DNA of 32,476 nt from Hyphomicrobiales bacterium. Lineage in GTDB: Bacteria; Pseudomonadota; Alphaproteobacteria; Rhizobiales; Beijerinckiaceae. How positions within the stretch are numbered: position 1 is the stretch's first letter; every line of letters begins with the position of its first letter. The notes beneath the pieces were generated by a model. That model was not told the DNA's origin. It was given only the letters and a program-made list of their open reading frames with translations, and ran no database searches. The stretch is from positions 1 through 32,476 of the forward strand of contig UCLR01000037.1 of NCBI GenBank assembly GCA_900473415.1. The letters run 5' to 3'. The translations under genes were made by a program, and so were the position numbers. Shown here in pieces: positions 1-7,823 of the stretch.

Positions 1-52
1 CGATCACGGCGCACTGAGCGGCAAACAAAAAGATCGGGTTGTTGTGCTTCAC
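1..52 (-). CDS. Possible 5' end of a further gene, cut by the window edge
   Basis: After the ATPase stop codon the minus strand stays open to the window edge. A GTG at 52-50 would begin a hydrophobic peptide (MKHNNPIFLFAAQ...), as expected for a membrane protein N-terminus. There is no clear ribosome binding site and only 17 codons are visible, so this could equally be untranslated sequence. No terminator-like hairpin is visible between it and the ATPase gene. Confidence 0.25.
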   Translation of the reverse strand, partial: MKHNNPIFLFAAQCAVI

Positions 53-76
53 GGCGACGAGGGAGTTCTCGCGGTA

Positions 77-1180
77 TTAGTTCGACAGCCACAGCAGCGA
101 ACGCTGAGGAATCCTCACGCTGGCCGGCGCGCTGATCTCGATCAGATCGCGCCCGGACTGGAACGGCACGTCGATCGCGACCGGCTTCGTCCCGATCGTG
201 ACGAGATAGCGGACACTGGCGCCCAGGAACTCCCGCCCGGTCACTATGCAGGACATCGCAATGCCTGCGCCTTCGGCATCCGCAGGCGCGAGAACCGCGT
301 GCTGGGGTCGGAAGACGAGTTTGGAGCCCGGCGGGATGTCGCCACCGGCCGCGACGACGATGCCGCCGTCCAGTTCGAAATGGCGTGAATCCGATGCGAT
401 CCTCCCATCGAGGATGTTGGCCGTGCCGAGAAAGTTCGCGACAAAGAGGTTCACCGGATTCTCGTAGAGCTCCATCGGCGTGCCGACCTGCTGCACGATG
501 CCGTCGTTCATCACAGCGATGCGGTCGCAGATCGAGTTTGCCTCCTCCTGGTCGTGGGTGACGAAGATCGTCGTCAGCCCGAGTCGCTGCTGCAGTTCGT
601 GCAACTCCCGGCGCACCTGCACGCGCATCTTGGCGTCGAGGTTCGACAGCGGCTCGTCGAGCAGCAGCACCTTCGGCTCGACCACTACCGTGCGGGCCAC
701 GGCGACGCGTTGCTGCTGGCCGCCCGAAAGCTGCGAGGGCCGGCGATCGGCGAGATGGGACAAGCCGACGAGGCCTAGCGCGACATCGACGCGCCGGTCG
801 ACCTCCGCGCGCTTCACGCCGCGCTCCTCCAGCCCGAAAGCGACGTTGCGGCGCACGCTCATATGCGGCCACAACGCATAGGACTGGAACACCATGCCTA
901 CGTCGCGCTTCCAGGGCGGCAGAGCCGAGATGTCCCGGCCGCCGATCGTGACACGGCCTGTATCGGCCTGGTTGAACCCTGCGATCAGCCTGAGCAGGGT
1001 CGTCTTGCCGCAGCCCGAAGGGCCGAGAAAGGCGAAGAACTCGCCGGGCCGTATCGAAAGCCCGACATCCTTCAGGACATGGTTGTCGCCATAGGACAGG
1101 TTCACGCCCTCGATCTCGACCGAGACGGCGGGGGTGACGATGGCTCCTTTGGCCGCGGCTTGTTCGATAGAGGCGTTCAT
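77..1180 (-). CDS. ABC importer ATP-binding protein (PotA/FbpC type)
   Basis: This is the cytoplasmic ATPase of the second importer of region A, 367 residues. It has an N-terminal nucleotide-binding domain with Walker A GPSGCGKT, signature LSGGQQQR, Walker B with DEPLSNLD, and the H-loop in VTHDQEEA. A TOBE-like C-terminal region follows, as in spermidine-, iron- and 2-aminoethylphosphonate-type importers. The frame stays open far upstream, but the ATG at 1180 is chosen because it lies 2 bp after the permease stop and the upstream translation is only an antisense-type shadow of the permease. It is the last clear gene of the operon and should energise the fused permease next to it. The substrate cannot be read from the ATPase; the family assignment is firm. 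Confidence 0.9.
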   Translation of the reverse strand: MNASIEQAAAKGAIVTPAVSVEIEGVNLSYGDNHVLKDVGLSIRPGEFFAFLGPSGCGKTTLLRLIAGFNQADTGRVTIGGRDISALPPWKRDVGMVFQSYALWPHMSVRRNVAFGLEERGVKRAEVDRRVDVALGLVGLSHLADRRPSQLSGGQQQRVAVARTVVVEPKVLLLDEPLSNLDAKMRVQVRRELHELQQRLGLTTIFVTHDQEEANSICDRIAVMNDGIVQQVGTPMELYENPVNLFVANFLGTANILDGRIASDSRHFELDGGIVVAAGGDIPPGSKLVFRPQHAVLAPADAEGAGIAMSCIVTGREFLGASVRYLVTIGTKPVAIDVPFQSGRDLIEISAPASVRIPQRSLLWLSN

Positions 1181-1182
1181 CG

Positions 1183-2904
1183 TCAGTGGTCCATGCCCTT
1201 GGCTTTCTGGCTGCGCTCGATCACGAGATGCGAGAGGAAGGTGCAGATCGCGACCAGCAGCACGGCAATGACACCGAGCGCCGCGCCAGGCCCGCGCCCG
1301 GCCGCCGACTGCATGAAGACGTAGAGCCCGTAGGCCAGCGGCGCATCTGAGTTGGACTGCACCAGCATCAGCGTTGCCGAAAGCTCGACCGCTGCCGTCG
1401 AGAACGAGGTGACGAAGCCCGCGAGGATACCGCCCGCCATCAGCGGCACGACGACGCGACGCACCGTCCGCGCCTTGGTGGCACCGAGGTTCTCGGCCGC
1501 CTCCTCGAGCGAGACGGAGATCTGTTGGAGGGCGGCGTAGCAGGCGCGCAGCGCATAGGGCAGGCGGCGGATCGACAAGGCCAGCACGATGGTGATCCAG
1601 AGCGATGCCAGCGGCCTCCCATCGGGCAGGGTGATGCCGTAGAAGGTCCGCAAATAGCCGATGCCCAGCACCACGCCCGGTATCGCGAGTGCAGCCGTCG
1701 CCATCCAGTCGAGCCATTCGCGGCCAATCAGCTTGGTGCGCAGCACGAGATAGGCAATCGCGACGCCGAGCACGACGTCGATGCCGCCGGCGATCGTGGC
1801 GTAGATCAGCGTGTTCTTGATGTAGGTCGAGCTTTCGCCGAAGACGCGGGCGTAATGCGCCAGGGTGAAGCCATCTGGCAGCGGCGAGAAGGACCAGATT
1901 GTGGCGAAGGACAGCAGCAGCAGGCCCAGATGCGGAGCGAGAACTAGCGCCAGGATCAGGAACACGACGCCGTAGCCGAGCACCGCCTCGCCGGGGCTCA
2001 TCTTGCGGCGGGCAAGGCCGCCACCGCCGCGCTGGGTGGTAGCATAGTCGCGACCCTTCAACGCTTGTGCCGAGAGCCACATCGCCAGCACTGAGGCGAC
2101 GATCAGGACAACCGAGATCACATAGCCCATCGGGTCGGCGATACCGATCGAGGTGACGCGCAGATAGGCCTGCGGGGCCAGCATGTCCTTCACGTTAAGC
2201 AGGAGCGGGGTCGCCAGATCGTCGAAAACCTTGACGAAGACGAGCGAGGCGCCGGCGAGATAACCGGGCATAGCGAGCGGGAAGACGATCCGCCGGAAGA
2301 GCCGGAAGCCTGAGGAGCCGAGATTTTGCGCCGCCTCTTCCATCGCGCGATCGATGTTGCGCAGCACCGCCGAGAGATTGATCAGGATGAAGGGGAAGTA
2401 GTGGACCGACTGGACGAATATGACGCCGTTCAGTCCCTCCATGAAGTCGATCTTGAAGCCGAAATAATCGTCCAGCAGCAGGTTGATCGAGCCGTTCCGG
2501 CCGAAGAAGAGCTGCATGGCCACCGCGCCGACGAAGGGCGGCATGATCAGCGGCAGGAAACCCAGCGTCTGGACGATTGCCGCGCCGCGGAAGGCGAAGC
2601 GTGTGGTCAGATAGGCCAGCGGCAAGGCGAAGACCGAGGCCCAGACCACCGACATCGCCGAAACATAGGTCGAGTTCGACAGTGAGCGCATGAATAGCTC
2701 GGTGCGGAAGAAATCGTAGAAATTGACCAGCGTGAAGCTCGATGTGCCCTTCTCGGTGAAGGCGACATAGATCACGGTCGCGACCGGCAGCACCAGGAAC
2801 ATCGCCAGGAACGCGGCGATGGCGAGCGCCAGCGCAATCTGGCCGGGCGTTCCGGCGATGCGGCGAGGGCGGCGCGAGGCGGTTGTGGCGGTGATGGTTG
2901 TCAT
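1183..2904 (-). CDS. ABC importer permease, two fused transmembrane modules
   Basis: An inner-membrane permease of 573 residues, about twice a single binding-protein-dependent permease module. Each half carries an EAA loop that docks to the ATPase: EEAAQNLGSSGFRLFRR in the first half and EEAAENLGATKARTVRR in the second. This fused architecture is known for FbpB/AfuB-type iron permeases and for AepW-type 2-aminoethylphosphonate permeases. The first hydrophobic helix starts near residue 20. It lies between the binding protein (159-bp gap upstream) and the ATPase (2-bp gap downstream), giving a complete importer. Substrate is unknown; the phosphorus-related genes upstream favour a phosphonate or phosphate ester over iron, but this is inference. 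Confidence 0.9.
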   Translation of the reverse strand: MTTITATTASRRPRRIAGTPGQIALALAIAAFLAMFLVLPVATVIYVAFTEKGTSSFTLVNFYDFFRTELFMRSLSNSTYVSAMSVVWASVFALPLAYLTTRFAFRGAAIVQTLGFLPLIMPPFVGAVAMQLFFGRNGSINLLLDDYFGFKIDFMEGLNGVIFVQSVHYFPFILINLSAVLRNIDRAMEEAAQNLGSSGFRLFRRIVFPLAMPGYLAGASLVFVKVFDDLATPLLLNVKDMLAPQAYLRVTSIGIADPMGYVISVVLIVASVLAMWLSAQALKGRDYATTQRGGGGLARRKMSPGEAVLGYGVVFLILALVLAPHLGLLLLSFATIWSFSPLPDGFTLAHYARVFGESSTYIKNTLIYATIAGGIDVVLGVAIAYLVLRTKLIGREWLDWMATAALAIPGVVLGIGYLRTFYGITLPDGRPLASLWITIVLALSIRRLPYALRACYAALQQISVSLEEAAENLGATKARTVRRVVVPLMAGGILAGFVTSFSTAAVELSATLMLVQSNSDAPLAYGLYVFMQSAAGRGPGAALGVIAVLLVAICTFLSHLVIERSQKAKGMDH

Positions 2905-2931
2905 CGAGCGGGCCGGATGTCATCCGCACGC

Positions 2932-2954
2932 GCTGCGGCGTGTAACGCCGCGGC
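2932..2954 (-). other. Stem-loop in the gap between binding protein and permease
   Basis: GCGGCGT and ACGCCGC form a perfect 7-bp stem with a 3-nt loop, extendable to about 10 bp through one G-T pair. It sits in the only sizeable gap (159 bp) inside the downstream half of the operon, between the binding-protein stop and the permease start. No T-run follows on the minus strand, so it is not a typical intrinsic terminator. Such structures often protect the 3' end of abundant binding-protein mRNA; that role is inferred here. Confidence 0.45.
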
Positions 2955-3063
2955 TCAGATGCGGGATCGTCTGCAGGAAAGGCGCCTTGTGGTCACGCGG
3001 TGCCGTGCCTGCGCAGCGGCGTTTCATGCCGCAGCGCGCACGGAACGACACGCAAGCGAGAGC

Positions 3064-4392
3064 TTACTTCGCCGCCTTCAGCGCATCCTCAGCCTTAGTC
3101 TTCGCCTTGGCGTAGTGGTCGCGGGCGAAGCCGGCCCACTGGTTCTCGACCTCGGACTGGCGCGCGCCCTTCTCCTTACTGCCCGTGAAGGCTCCGCGCA
3201 GCTCGGCGCTCGCGGCCTGCGCCTCGGTGACCGGCATGGCCGCCAGCAGCACGCGGGCCTCCTCGGCCAGCGCCTTCGCCTGCTCGTTGGGCTTCTTGGC
3301 CAGCGCAGCGTCGACCTCGTGCAGCACCTTGTTGACGGCCTTCAGCCCATCGAGCTGGAAGGAGATCAGCTGGTCGAACAGCGTGTCGACGACGGCGGTG
3401 CGCTGCTCCGACTTGTCGACGTCGAAGCCGATCATCTTCTGGAAGCGCGGGTCGGTGAACGGGTTCGGGTAATCCGCGCCGGCCTTCGCATAGACCGACT
3501 GGTTGACCGGCAGGCGGCGGATGCCCGGCTCCAGTAGCACCTCCTGCCCGGCGGGCGAGAGCAGGAACTCGATAAAGGCCTCTGCCGCAGGCTTGTTCGG
3601 CGGACTGGCGACGATACCGACATTGGCGGGCACGACAGTGGTCACCGTCGGGTAGACGAACTTGACCGGGAAGCCCGAGGCCTGGGCGGAGAAGGCGAAG
3701 AAGTCGATGACGATGCCGACGCCGACCTGCCCGGAATTGACCTGCTCCGGCACGCCGAACGAACGCTCGTTGATCGAGCGGAAATTGCCTGCCATCTCCT
3801 TGATCGTGCGCCAGCCCTTGTCCCAGCCGTCGCCCTGCAGGATCGTCTCGATCGTCAGGTGCGTCGTGCCCGAGCGTGACGGGGCAGCGATCGCGACGTG
3901 GTCGTAGAAGGCGGGCTTGGCGAGATCCTGCCAATCCTTCGGCTCCGGCAGCCTGTTGGCCTTCGCATAGCGCTCGTTCCACATGATGCCGTAGCCCGAG
4001 GCCGCGAAGCCGAAATAGAAGCCGTCCGGATCGTTGATCGGATAGGAGCCGATCTTCTCCGGGATGCCGGTGGCCTTCGGTTTGTAGGCCGTGAGCAGTT
4101 TCTTGCCCTTTAGGACCTCGAAGGCGTCCGGCGCCGAGGCCCAGAACAGGTCGACCTGATTATTAGCCTTGGTCTCCTCGACATATTTGACGCCGGCATT
4201 GGTGTTGCGGTTCTGCACCTCGAGCATGACGCCAGGCACGGCCTTCTCGAAGGCCTTCTTGATCGGGTCGGTCACGTCCTTGGAGAACGAGGTCACCACC
4301 GTGACCTTGCCTGCGGGCGCCTGTGCCAAGGCGATGCCAGGCAGGCTCATCGCTCCCAGGGCGGCTCCGATCACGAAACGACGGTTCAGCAT
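3064..4392 (-). CDS. Periplasmic substrate-binding protein with long C-terminal helical tail (FbpA/AfuA-like)
   Basis: A secreted solute-binding protein of 442 residues. The N-terminus has a basic start (LNRRF) and a hydrophobic signal segment ending near ALAQA at residues 21-25. Residues about 28-325 look like the class of binding proteins that includes iron- and 2-aminoethylphosphonate-binding members (KVTVVTSFS near the start, VDLFWASAP at 80-88, FLLSPAGQEVLLEPG at 276-290). Members of this class are usually about 330-350 residues; here roughly residues 326-442 are an extra Ala/Lys/Glu-rich, probably helical tail. The ATG is preceded by GGGAG at a good distance. It is paired with the fused permease and ATPase downstream. 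The substrate is not determinable from sequence alone. Confidence 0.85.
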   Translation of the reverse strand: MLNRRFVIGAALGAMSLPGIALAQAPAGKVTVVTSFSKDVTDPIKKAFEKAVPGVMLEVQNRNTNAGVKYVEETKANNQVDLFWASAPDAFEVLKGKKLLTAYKPKATGIPEKIGSYPINDPDGFYFGFAASGYGIMWNERYAKANRLPEPKDWQDLAKPAFYDHVAIAAPSRSGTTHLTIETILQGDGWDKGWRTIKEMAGNFRSINERSFGVPEQVNSGQVGVGIVIDFFAFSAQASGFPVKFVYPTVTTVVPANVGIVASPPNKPAAEAFIEFLLSPAGQEVLLEPGIRRLPVNQSVYAKAGADYPNPFTDPRFQKMIGFDVDKSEQRTAVVDTLFDQLISFQLDGLKAVNKVLHEVDAALAKKPNEQAKALAEEARVLLAAMPVTEAQAASAELRGAFTGSKEKGARQSEVENQWAGFARDHYAKAKTKAEDALKAAK

Positions 4393-4422
4393 GGACGTTC
4401 TCCCTTCGTGGTTTTTTGGTTC

Positions 4423-5364
4423 TTATCGGCCGGCGGCGCTGCTCGCAGTCTGCGAGCTCGCCTCCCAGGCAAATGTTTGCAGGCAGAATGTCGGCGAAGC
4501 TGCGTTGCGGGCAAACAAGGCCTCGCAGCTGCGCTGGAACACCGGATCGCCCTCGCTCCATGTCAGCTCGTCGCGGTGAATGCCGCCGCCGATGAAGAGG
4601 CAGTCGACGCCCGCGCGGGCCGCGCCCTGGACATCGTGTTCGAGCGAGTCCCCGATCGCCAGCAGGCGGCCCGGCGGCCGCCCGAGCCGCTGCAGGCAGG
4701 TGCGATAGATCCGGGGCTCCGGTTTGCCGTGATAATGCACCACGCCGCCCATGCGCTCATAGGCCAGCGCGATCGCGCCCGGCGCCTCGAGCAGTCGCCC
4801 GCCCGGATGGACGCGATGGCGGTCGGGATTGCCGCAGATCATCGGCAGCCCGCGCGACAAGGCCCGCTCCAGCACGGGGCGCCAACCGGCGACGGATTGT
4901 CTCTCGGCGTCGATGCTGAGCACGAATAGAAAATCCGCCTGCTCCGGCTTTTCCACGAGGGTGAGGCCGAGGCCGGCGGCCAAATGCTGCTCGCCAAGCC
5001 GCGTGATCGGCAGGCAGCGCGTGCCGAGATCGCGATAGGCCGGCTCGTCCCGCCGCAACAGCGCATCGCGGGCGTCGTCGCCGGCCGACACGACGGAATC
5101 GTAGAGATCGCGGTGAAAGCCCATGCTGGCCAGAATGGCCTCATTTTCACTGCCATTGCGCCCCGAATTCGAGAGGATGACGACGCCTTTGCCGGCGGCG
5201 CGCAGAGCCTCGAGACAGGCGACGGCGCCTTCATGTGCCGCGGCGCCGTCATGCAGCACGCCCCATTGGTCGAGCAGGAAGCTGTCATAGCGCCCGGCCA
5301 GCTGCGAGACGCCGTCCGGGAATGCCGTCCGCGGCCGCAGATCAGACGATGCGGGAACGGACAT
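4423..5364 (-). CDS. Class IIA HAD-family hydrolase with D-x-W motif I
   Basis: A cytoplasmic HAD-superfamily hydrolase of 313 residues. Motif I is LLDQWGVLHDG: the nucleophile Asp is residue 32, but the usual second Asp (D+2) is Trp34. Motif II is ILSNSGRN, the motif III lysine lies in HGKPEPRIY, and motif IV is AIGDSLEHD. This D-x-WGV pattern matches, from memory, the TIGR01459-type class IIA subgroup, whose substrate is not established. The gene start overlaps the end of the upstream PhnE gene by 23 bp, so the two are translated from one message. In this setting it may act on the imported phosphorus compound or its breakdown product; that is inference. Family confident, reaction unknown. 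Confidence 0.85.
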   Translation of the reverse strand: MSVPASSDLRPRTAFPDGVSQLAGRYDSFLLDQWGVLHDGAAAHEGAVACLEALRAAGKGVVILSNSGRNGSENEAILASMGFHRDLYDSVVSAGDDARDALLRRDEPAYRDLGTRCLPITRLGEQHLAAGLGLTLVEKPEQADFLFVLSIDAERQSVAGWRPVLERALSRGLPMICGNPDRHRVHPGGRLLEAPGAIALAYERMGGVVHYHGKPEPRIYRTCLQRLGRPPGRLLAIGDSLEHDVQGAARAGVDCLFIGGGIHRDELTWSEGDPVFQRSCEALFARNAASPTFCLQTFAWEASSQTASSAAGR

Positions 5365-6172
5365 AGGCTGAAATCGCTTCGCTGCTGACGACGATGCCGA
5401 GGATCGCGATCAGGATCACGATGGCCTGGGACCAGGCGAACTGGTTGATCGAAGCATAGAGCAGGAGCCCGATGCCGCCGGCGCCGACGAAGCCGAGCAC
5501 GCTCGACTCCCGCACATTGATGTCCCAGCGATAGATCGAGGTTCCGATCAACACCGGCAGGATCTGCGGGAGGATGGCGACGCCATAGACCTGCAGCGTG
5601 CTGGCGCCGGTCGCTTCCACCGCTTCGATCTGGCCGGCGTCGACCTCCTCGATCGCCTCCGCCACGAGCTTGGCGATGAAGCCGACCGATCGCGCCGCCA
5701 CCGCGCAGATGCCGGCCACCGGCCCGGGGCCGAAAATGGCGACGAAGACCAGCCCCCAGATCACCGTATTGATCGAGCGTGACAGCACCAGCAGGCCGCG
5801 CCCGAGCAGCCAGGTTCCCTGGTTCCAGGTGGTGTTGCGCGCCGCCAGGAAGGCGACGGGAACCGCGAAGACGATCGCGATCATGGTGCCGAGCGTGGCG
5901 ATGTGCAGCGTCTCGATCAGGGGCTGCACGATCCGCGGCAGGTAGGACCAGCGCGGCGGCCACATGCGGCCGATCAGGTCGGCGGCCTGCTCGTGAGCGT
6001 CGGCGAAGAAGGCCCATTCGATGTCCAGCGCCGAGACCGACCATGCGGCCGCCAGCGCGATACCGCCGAGCCAGAGCCAATGGATCAGACGCTCGCGCGC
6101 CGAATAGCGTTCCCAGCGGTCGGGATAGTCCCGCATCGGGGCGGGCCGGTGCAGCGTCTGGTGTGCAGTCAT
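5342..6172 (-). CDS. phnE: PhnE-type phosphonate ABC importer permease, second copy
   Basis: An inner-membrane permease of 276 residues. After a hydrophilic N-terminus of about 30 residues come several hydrophobic helices, with the PhnE-type signatures RSINTVIWGLVFVAIFGPGP, the EAA-like loop EAVEATGASTLQVYGVAILPQ, and WDINVRESSVLGFVGAGGIG. The ATG at 6172 overlaps the stop of the preceding permease (ATGA), which excludes longer starts in the open frame. Paired PhnE proteins probably form a heterodimer with PhnC as the ATPase. The family imports phosphonates, phosphite or related oxyanions; which one cannot be told here. Confidence 0.92.
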   Translation of the reverse strand: MTAHQTLHRPAPMRDYPDRWERYSARERLIHWLWLGGIALAAAWSVSALDIEWAFFADAHEQAADLIGRMWPPRWSYLPRIVQPLIETLHIATLGTMIAIVFAVPVAFLAARNTTWNQGTWLLGRGLLVLSRSINTVIWGLVFVAIFGPGPVAGICAVAARSVGFIAKLVAEAIEEVDAGQIEAVEATGASTLQVYGVAILPQILPVLIGTSIYRWDINVRESSVLGFVGAGGIGLLLYASINQFAWSQAIVILIAILGIVVSSEAISAYVRSRIV

Positions 6173-6975
6173 CTCAGCCTGCGCCTCGCCCAGTCGCTGA
6201 ACCATTCGCCGAAGGCGACCATGGCGGCGATCGTCAGCAGGATCGCGCTGGCGAAATCGAAATCGTAACGCGAGAAGGAGGCCGACAGCGTCTGGCCGAT
6301 GCCGCCGGCTCCGACGATACCGATCACGGTGGAATGGCGCAGGTTGGAATCGAGCCGATAGATCAGCACGCCGAGCGTCTTCACCAGCACCTGCGGGACG
6401 ACGGCATAGGCGAAGATCTGCCCGAAGCTGGCCCCCGTGGCGCGGATCGCCTCGACCGGGCCGGGCTTCATGTTCTCGATGTCCTCGGCCAGCATCTTTC
6501 CGAGGAAGATCGCTGAGGAGAAGGCGAGCGTCAGCAGGCCGGCGACGGGGCCAAAACCGAAGAGCTTCACGAAGAAGATGGCGATGATGACCTCGTGGAA
6601 GGTTCGCCCGACGACAATGAAGCCGCGCGCGGCGAAATACACCGGACGAGGGGAGAGGTTGGCAGCGGCGGCGATGCCGAGCGGAACCGATAGAATCGCG
6701 CCGACGATCGTCGCGGCGATGGCGATCTGAACGCTTTCGACCATACCGGTCAGTAGAAGCTGCCAGCGCCCGAAATCCGGCGGCATCATCCGCACCAGGA
6801 TGTTCCAGGCGCGCGGCAGTCCAGCGAGCACGCGGGCCGTATCGATGTTCAGCGTCGAGAGCGACCAGATGAGATAGGCCGCGACGAGCGCCAAGAAGGC
6901 GAAACGCCGTCCGGGGCTGCCGAAAATGGTCGGCGGGCGCCAAGCGCTCGGATAGGTTGGAGCGGCCATCGTCAT
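6169..6975 (-). CDS. phnE: PhnE-type phosphonate ABC importer permease, first copy
   Basis: An inner-membrane permease of 268 residues with the same layout as its neighbour: a first helix at about residues 25-40, then VVGRTFHEVIIAIFFVKLFGFGPVA-type conserved text, EAIRATGASFGQIFAYAVVPQ as the EAA-like loop, and LDSNLRHSTVIGIVGAGGIG. It starts by ATGA overlap with the phnC stop; a second in-frame ATG two codons later is possible. It ends by ATGA overlap with the next permease. The two PhnE proteins are clearly diverged from each other, consistent with a heterodimeric pore. Family is clear, exact ligand open. Confidence 0.92.
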   Translation of the reverse strand: MTMAAPTYPSAWRPPTIFGSPGRRFAFLALVAAYLIWSLSTLNIDTARVLAGLPRAWNILVRMMPPDFGRWQLLLTGMVESVQIAIAATIVGAILSVPLGIAAAANLSPRPVYFAARGFIVVGRTFHEVIIAIFFVKLFGFGPVAGLLTLAFSSAIFLGKMLAEDIENMKPGPVEAIRATGASFGQIFAYAVVPQVLVKTLGVLIYRLDSNLRHSTVIGIVGAGGIGQTLSASFSRYDFDFASAILLTIAAMVAFGEWFSDWARRRLR

Positions 6976-7823
6976 TCCGCCCGCAGGTGCGTTGCCGCGC
7001 GCGAAGGCTGCTCGTCCTCCTCCTCGCCCTGCGGCGTCGACCAGTCCTCCTCGCCATAGATGCGCGTCAGCGCCTCGTCGGTGAGAGCGTCGGCCGTGGC
7101 ATCGAAGACGAGCAGCCCGTCCTTAAGGCCGATGATCCGGTCGGCATAGGCACGCGCCAGCGCCACGTCATGGATGTTGATGATCGCGGGCGTCTGCCGC
7201 TCGGCCACCAGTTCGCGCACGAGACGCATGATCTGGCGAGACGTCTTGGGGTCGAGGCTCGCGGTCGGCTCGTCGAGGAGCAGCAGATCAGGCCGCTGCA
7301 TCAGGGCGCGGGCGATGCCGACGCGCTGGCGCTGTCCGCCCGACAGGGCGTCGGCGCGCTGGTTGTGATAGCCATCGAGGCCGACCCGGTCGAGCAGCGC
7401 GAAGGCGGCCTGGATGTCCTGAGGCGGGAAGCGATAGTGCAGCGAGGGCAGCAACCCGACATAGCCCAGCCGGCCCGAGAGCACGTTCTGCATCACGCTC
7501 AGGCGCTCAACCAGGTTGTACTCTTGGAAGATCATGCCGATCCGGCGCCGCGCCGCGCGCAGGCCCTTGCGGTCCAGCGCGACGATATCCTCGCCATTCA
7601 GCAGGACGCGCCCCGACGTCGGCTCGACCAGCCGGTTGATGCAGCGGATCAAGGTGCTTTTACCGGCCCCTGAGGAGCCGATCACCCCGACGAGCTGCGG
7701 CCTGTCGATCACGACATCGACCCCGCCGAGCGCCCTCTTGCCGGTCGGATAGATTTTAGTCAGCCCCTCGACGGCCAACAGCGGTGCGCCGCCGCCTGCC
7801 GCCGCCGCAAATGCCGCCGACAT
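6972..7823 (-). CDS. phnC: PhnC-type phosphonate ABC importer ATP-binding protein
   Basis: The ATPase of the PhnCDE-type importer, 283 residues. Walker A is GSSGAGKST near residue 48, the Q-loop lies in GMIFQEYNLVERL, the signature is LSGGQRQRVGIARAL, Walker B is LLLLDEPTASLD, and the H-loop is INIHDVALA. The QEYNLVERLSV text after Walker A is typical of PhnC. The ATG at 7823 shares its A with the phnD stop (TGATG); a TTG one codon earlier is less likely. It ends in a GE-rich acidic tail. No C-P lyase genes follow, so uptake rather than cleavage is what this operon visibly encodes. Confidence 0.93.
   Translation of the reverse strand: MSAAFAAAAGGGAPLLAVEGLTKIYPTGKRALGGVDVVIDRPQLVGVIGSSGAGKSTLIRCINRLVEPTSGRVLLNGEDIVALDRKGLRAARRRIGMIFQEYNLVERLSVMQNVLSGRLGYVGLLPSLHYRFPPQDIQAAFALLDRVGLDGYHNQRADALSGGQRQRVGIARALMQRPDLLLLDEPTASLDPKTSRQIMRLVRELVAERQTPAIINIHDVALARAYADRIIGLKDGLLVFDATADALTDEALTRIYGEEDWSTPQGEEEDEQPSRAATHLRAE

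Noticed and set aside
77..2080. A single 667-codon frame covering ATPase and part of the permease
   Set aside because: The part before the ATG at 1180 is permease sequence read out of frame; the permease has its own well-supported frame ending at 1183.
77..4392. Naming the second importer PhnSTUV
   Set aside because: PhnSTUV has two separate permeases; here the permease is one fused protein, and the ligand is unknown, so no symbol is given.
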